Assembly: GCF_022369455.1 (NCBI RefSeq)
Contig: NZ_CP059599.1
Coordinates: 524,409-588,408 of the forward strand
Reading direction: 5' to 3'
Length of the DNA: 64,000 nucleotides
Source: Campylobacter sp. RM5004
GTDB taxonomy: Bacteria > Campylobacterota > Campylobacteria > Campylobacterales > Campylobacteraceae
The notes under the pieces: model-generated
Databases searched by the model: none
What the model was told of the DNA's origin: nothing
The model's input: only the letters and a program-made list of their open reading frames with translations
Shown: positions 63,225 to 64,000 of the stretch, in pieces
How positions within the stretch are numbered: position 1 is the first letter of the stretch
Layout of the letters: each line of letters opens with the position of its first letter
Translations under genes and position numbers: made by a program

Positions 63225-64000
63225 ATGGCAGAAGCTGGAAAAATTATTAAATTAACAGGCGATGTTAAAGCTGTTAATGAACTTAGTGAAAAGTCACTAA
63301 ATTTAGGAGATATAGTATTATTAAACGATACTATTAAAACAATCGGAGAAAATGCTAGTGTTGATATAGAACTTAGCAGTGGCAGAGTTTTACACATAGC
63401 AGGCGATAATGTTGCTAAATTAGATAAGAGTATTTTATCAAATGATAGCTTTGAAAATGAAGCTGCAATTGATGATAAAATTAATAGCTTAATAAATAAT
63501 ATAGTAAATAATAATGGCGAAATTGAGCTTGATGCAACTGCTGCAGGTGATGCAGGTGCGACTACTGCAACAGGAACTTTAAATGATGTAGTATTTGCAC
63601 AATCAGGTAGCGAGAGTGAAGTTTATGCAGATGTTTTATCAAGAGAAGTTGATGGAGCAATTATTACTACAAACAATACAATAAATGGTGTAAATTTAGA
63701 GCAGGTTGCTGAAGAAGTAGCTAACGTTGTTATACCAGAAACTAAACCTGAAGAAAAACCAGAAGAAGGCAATGGTGAAGATATAACAAATCCTGACAAT
63801 GGCAATAATAATCCTGAAGAAGGTAATGGAAATAACACTCCAGAAGAAAAACCTGAAGAAAAGCCAGAAGAAGGAAACGGAAACAATCAACCTGAAGAAG
63901 GTAATGGTGATAATAATCAACCAGAAACTAAACCTGAAGAAAAACCAGAAGAAGGCAATGGCGAAGATATAACAAACCCTGACAATGGCAATAATAATCC
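63225..64000 (+). CDS. LapA-type adhesin N-terminus with retention module and TAAG site (3' cut by window)
   Basis: The ATG follows ACAAGGAG. The frame stays open to the window edge (258 codons). Residues 1-100 look like a LapA retention module: GKIIKLTGDVKAVN, LGDIVLLNDTIKT and VDIELSSGRVLHIAGDN. Then ELDATAAGDAGATTATG supplies the di-alanine motif TAAG at residues 105-108. In Pseudomonas LapA, LapG cuts such a motif at nearly the same position. From about residue 172 a Pro/Glu/Asn/Gly-rich linker repeats with a 62-residue period. The rest is probably a giant type I secreted RTX adhesin. No signal peptide is present, as expected. Confidence 0.8.
   Translation, partial: MAEAGKIIKLTGDVKAVNELSEKSLNLGDIVLLNDTIKTIGENASVDIELSSGRVLHIAGDNVAKLDKSILSNDSFENEAAIDDKINSLINNIVNNNGEIELDATAAGDAGATTATGTLNDVVFAQSGSESEVYADVLSREVDGAIITTNNTINGVNLEQVAEEVANVVIPETKPEEKPEEGNGEDITNPDNGNNNPEEGNGNNTPEEKPEEKPEEGNGNNQPEEGNGDNNQPETKPEEKPEEGNGEDITNPDNGNNN
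63738..64000 (+). repeat. 186-bp tandem repeat in the adhesin linker
   Basis: The unit beginning ETKPEEKPEEGNG at 63738 starts again at 63924, a 186-bp period (62 residues), with only a few silent differences. Shorter internal motifs PEEKPEEGNG and NPDNGNNN recur. The second unit is cut by the window end. Confidence 0.85.

Noticed and set aside
63623-63920. Minus-strand ORFs rich in Ser/Phe/Gly in the adhesin region
   Set aside because: They arise from the complement of the PEEKPEEGNG repeat and have no independent support.

Overview
The window looks like a chromosomal stretch of a Campylobacter or a close relative (Campylobacterota). It is very AT-rich and gene-dense, most neighbouring genes overlap or nearly touch, and three homopolymeric G tracts of 8-9 bases are present. 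Several gene blocks match the C. jejuni order known to me: lysA/pheA/fliF/fliG/fliH/dxs, mqnC/M16/recG, and xth next to eptC. I could not fix the species. I saw no rRNA, tRNA, CRISPR array, insertion sequence or prophage.

Bases 1-12970 look accessory and catabolic. A plus-strand operon holds dcuC (cut at the window edge), a cystathionine beta-lyase-like enzyme, a fumarase-superfamily lyase and a MmgE/PrpD protein. Next come a stand-alone ATPase/DUF234 gene and a minus-strand operon of MFS permease, RraA-like protein and nitrilase. A GntP-type permease and dsdA follow (D-serine use), driven by a -10 box that abuts a G8 tract, then a YheO/DauR-type regulator. A secreted-protein gene broken by an in-frame stop lies behind a second poly-G/-10 element.

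Bases 13041-27840 are a 13-gene minus-strand array with almost no gaps: ccsBA, a small membrane protein, an LptF/G-like permease, lysA, pheA, fliF, fliG, fliH, dxs, a nucleoside phosphorylase-like gene, rlmN, a WYL regulator and a small protein. Bases 28004-37574 hold aspA, terC, a sulfatase-family transferase with a coding G8 tract, trxB, three overlapping genes for degenerate cysteine-rich Sel1-like secreted proteins, lemA and two DUF3137-like paralogues.

Bases 37583-44676 carry a complete Entner-Doudoroff set (eda, edd, zwf, pgl, glk, pgi), unusual for a genus usually regarded as unable to use glucose. It is followed by aldA, an outer-membrane TraF_2-like barrel, aroK and aroG. Bases 50058-56750 are one operon from rarD to recG, including mqnC. 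Bases 56888-64000 hold nhaA, glxK, a 28-residue membrane ORF, a YhbP-like gene, xth, eptC, a possible small RNA, another Sel1-like protein and the start of a LapA-type adhesin with a TAAG cleavage motif.

The main cross-window pattern is a short repeat, GAATTTGAAATAGGAATT or its variant GAATTTGAATTAGGAATT. It sits just 3' of a stop codon at eight intergenic places, often as an inverted pair that can fold into a hairpin. The same 18-mer also occurs exactly inside three unrelated genes, always read as Glu-Phe-Glu-Leu-Gly-Ile. This distribution resembles DNA-uptake or terminator-associated repeats.
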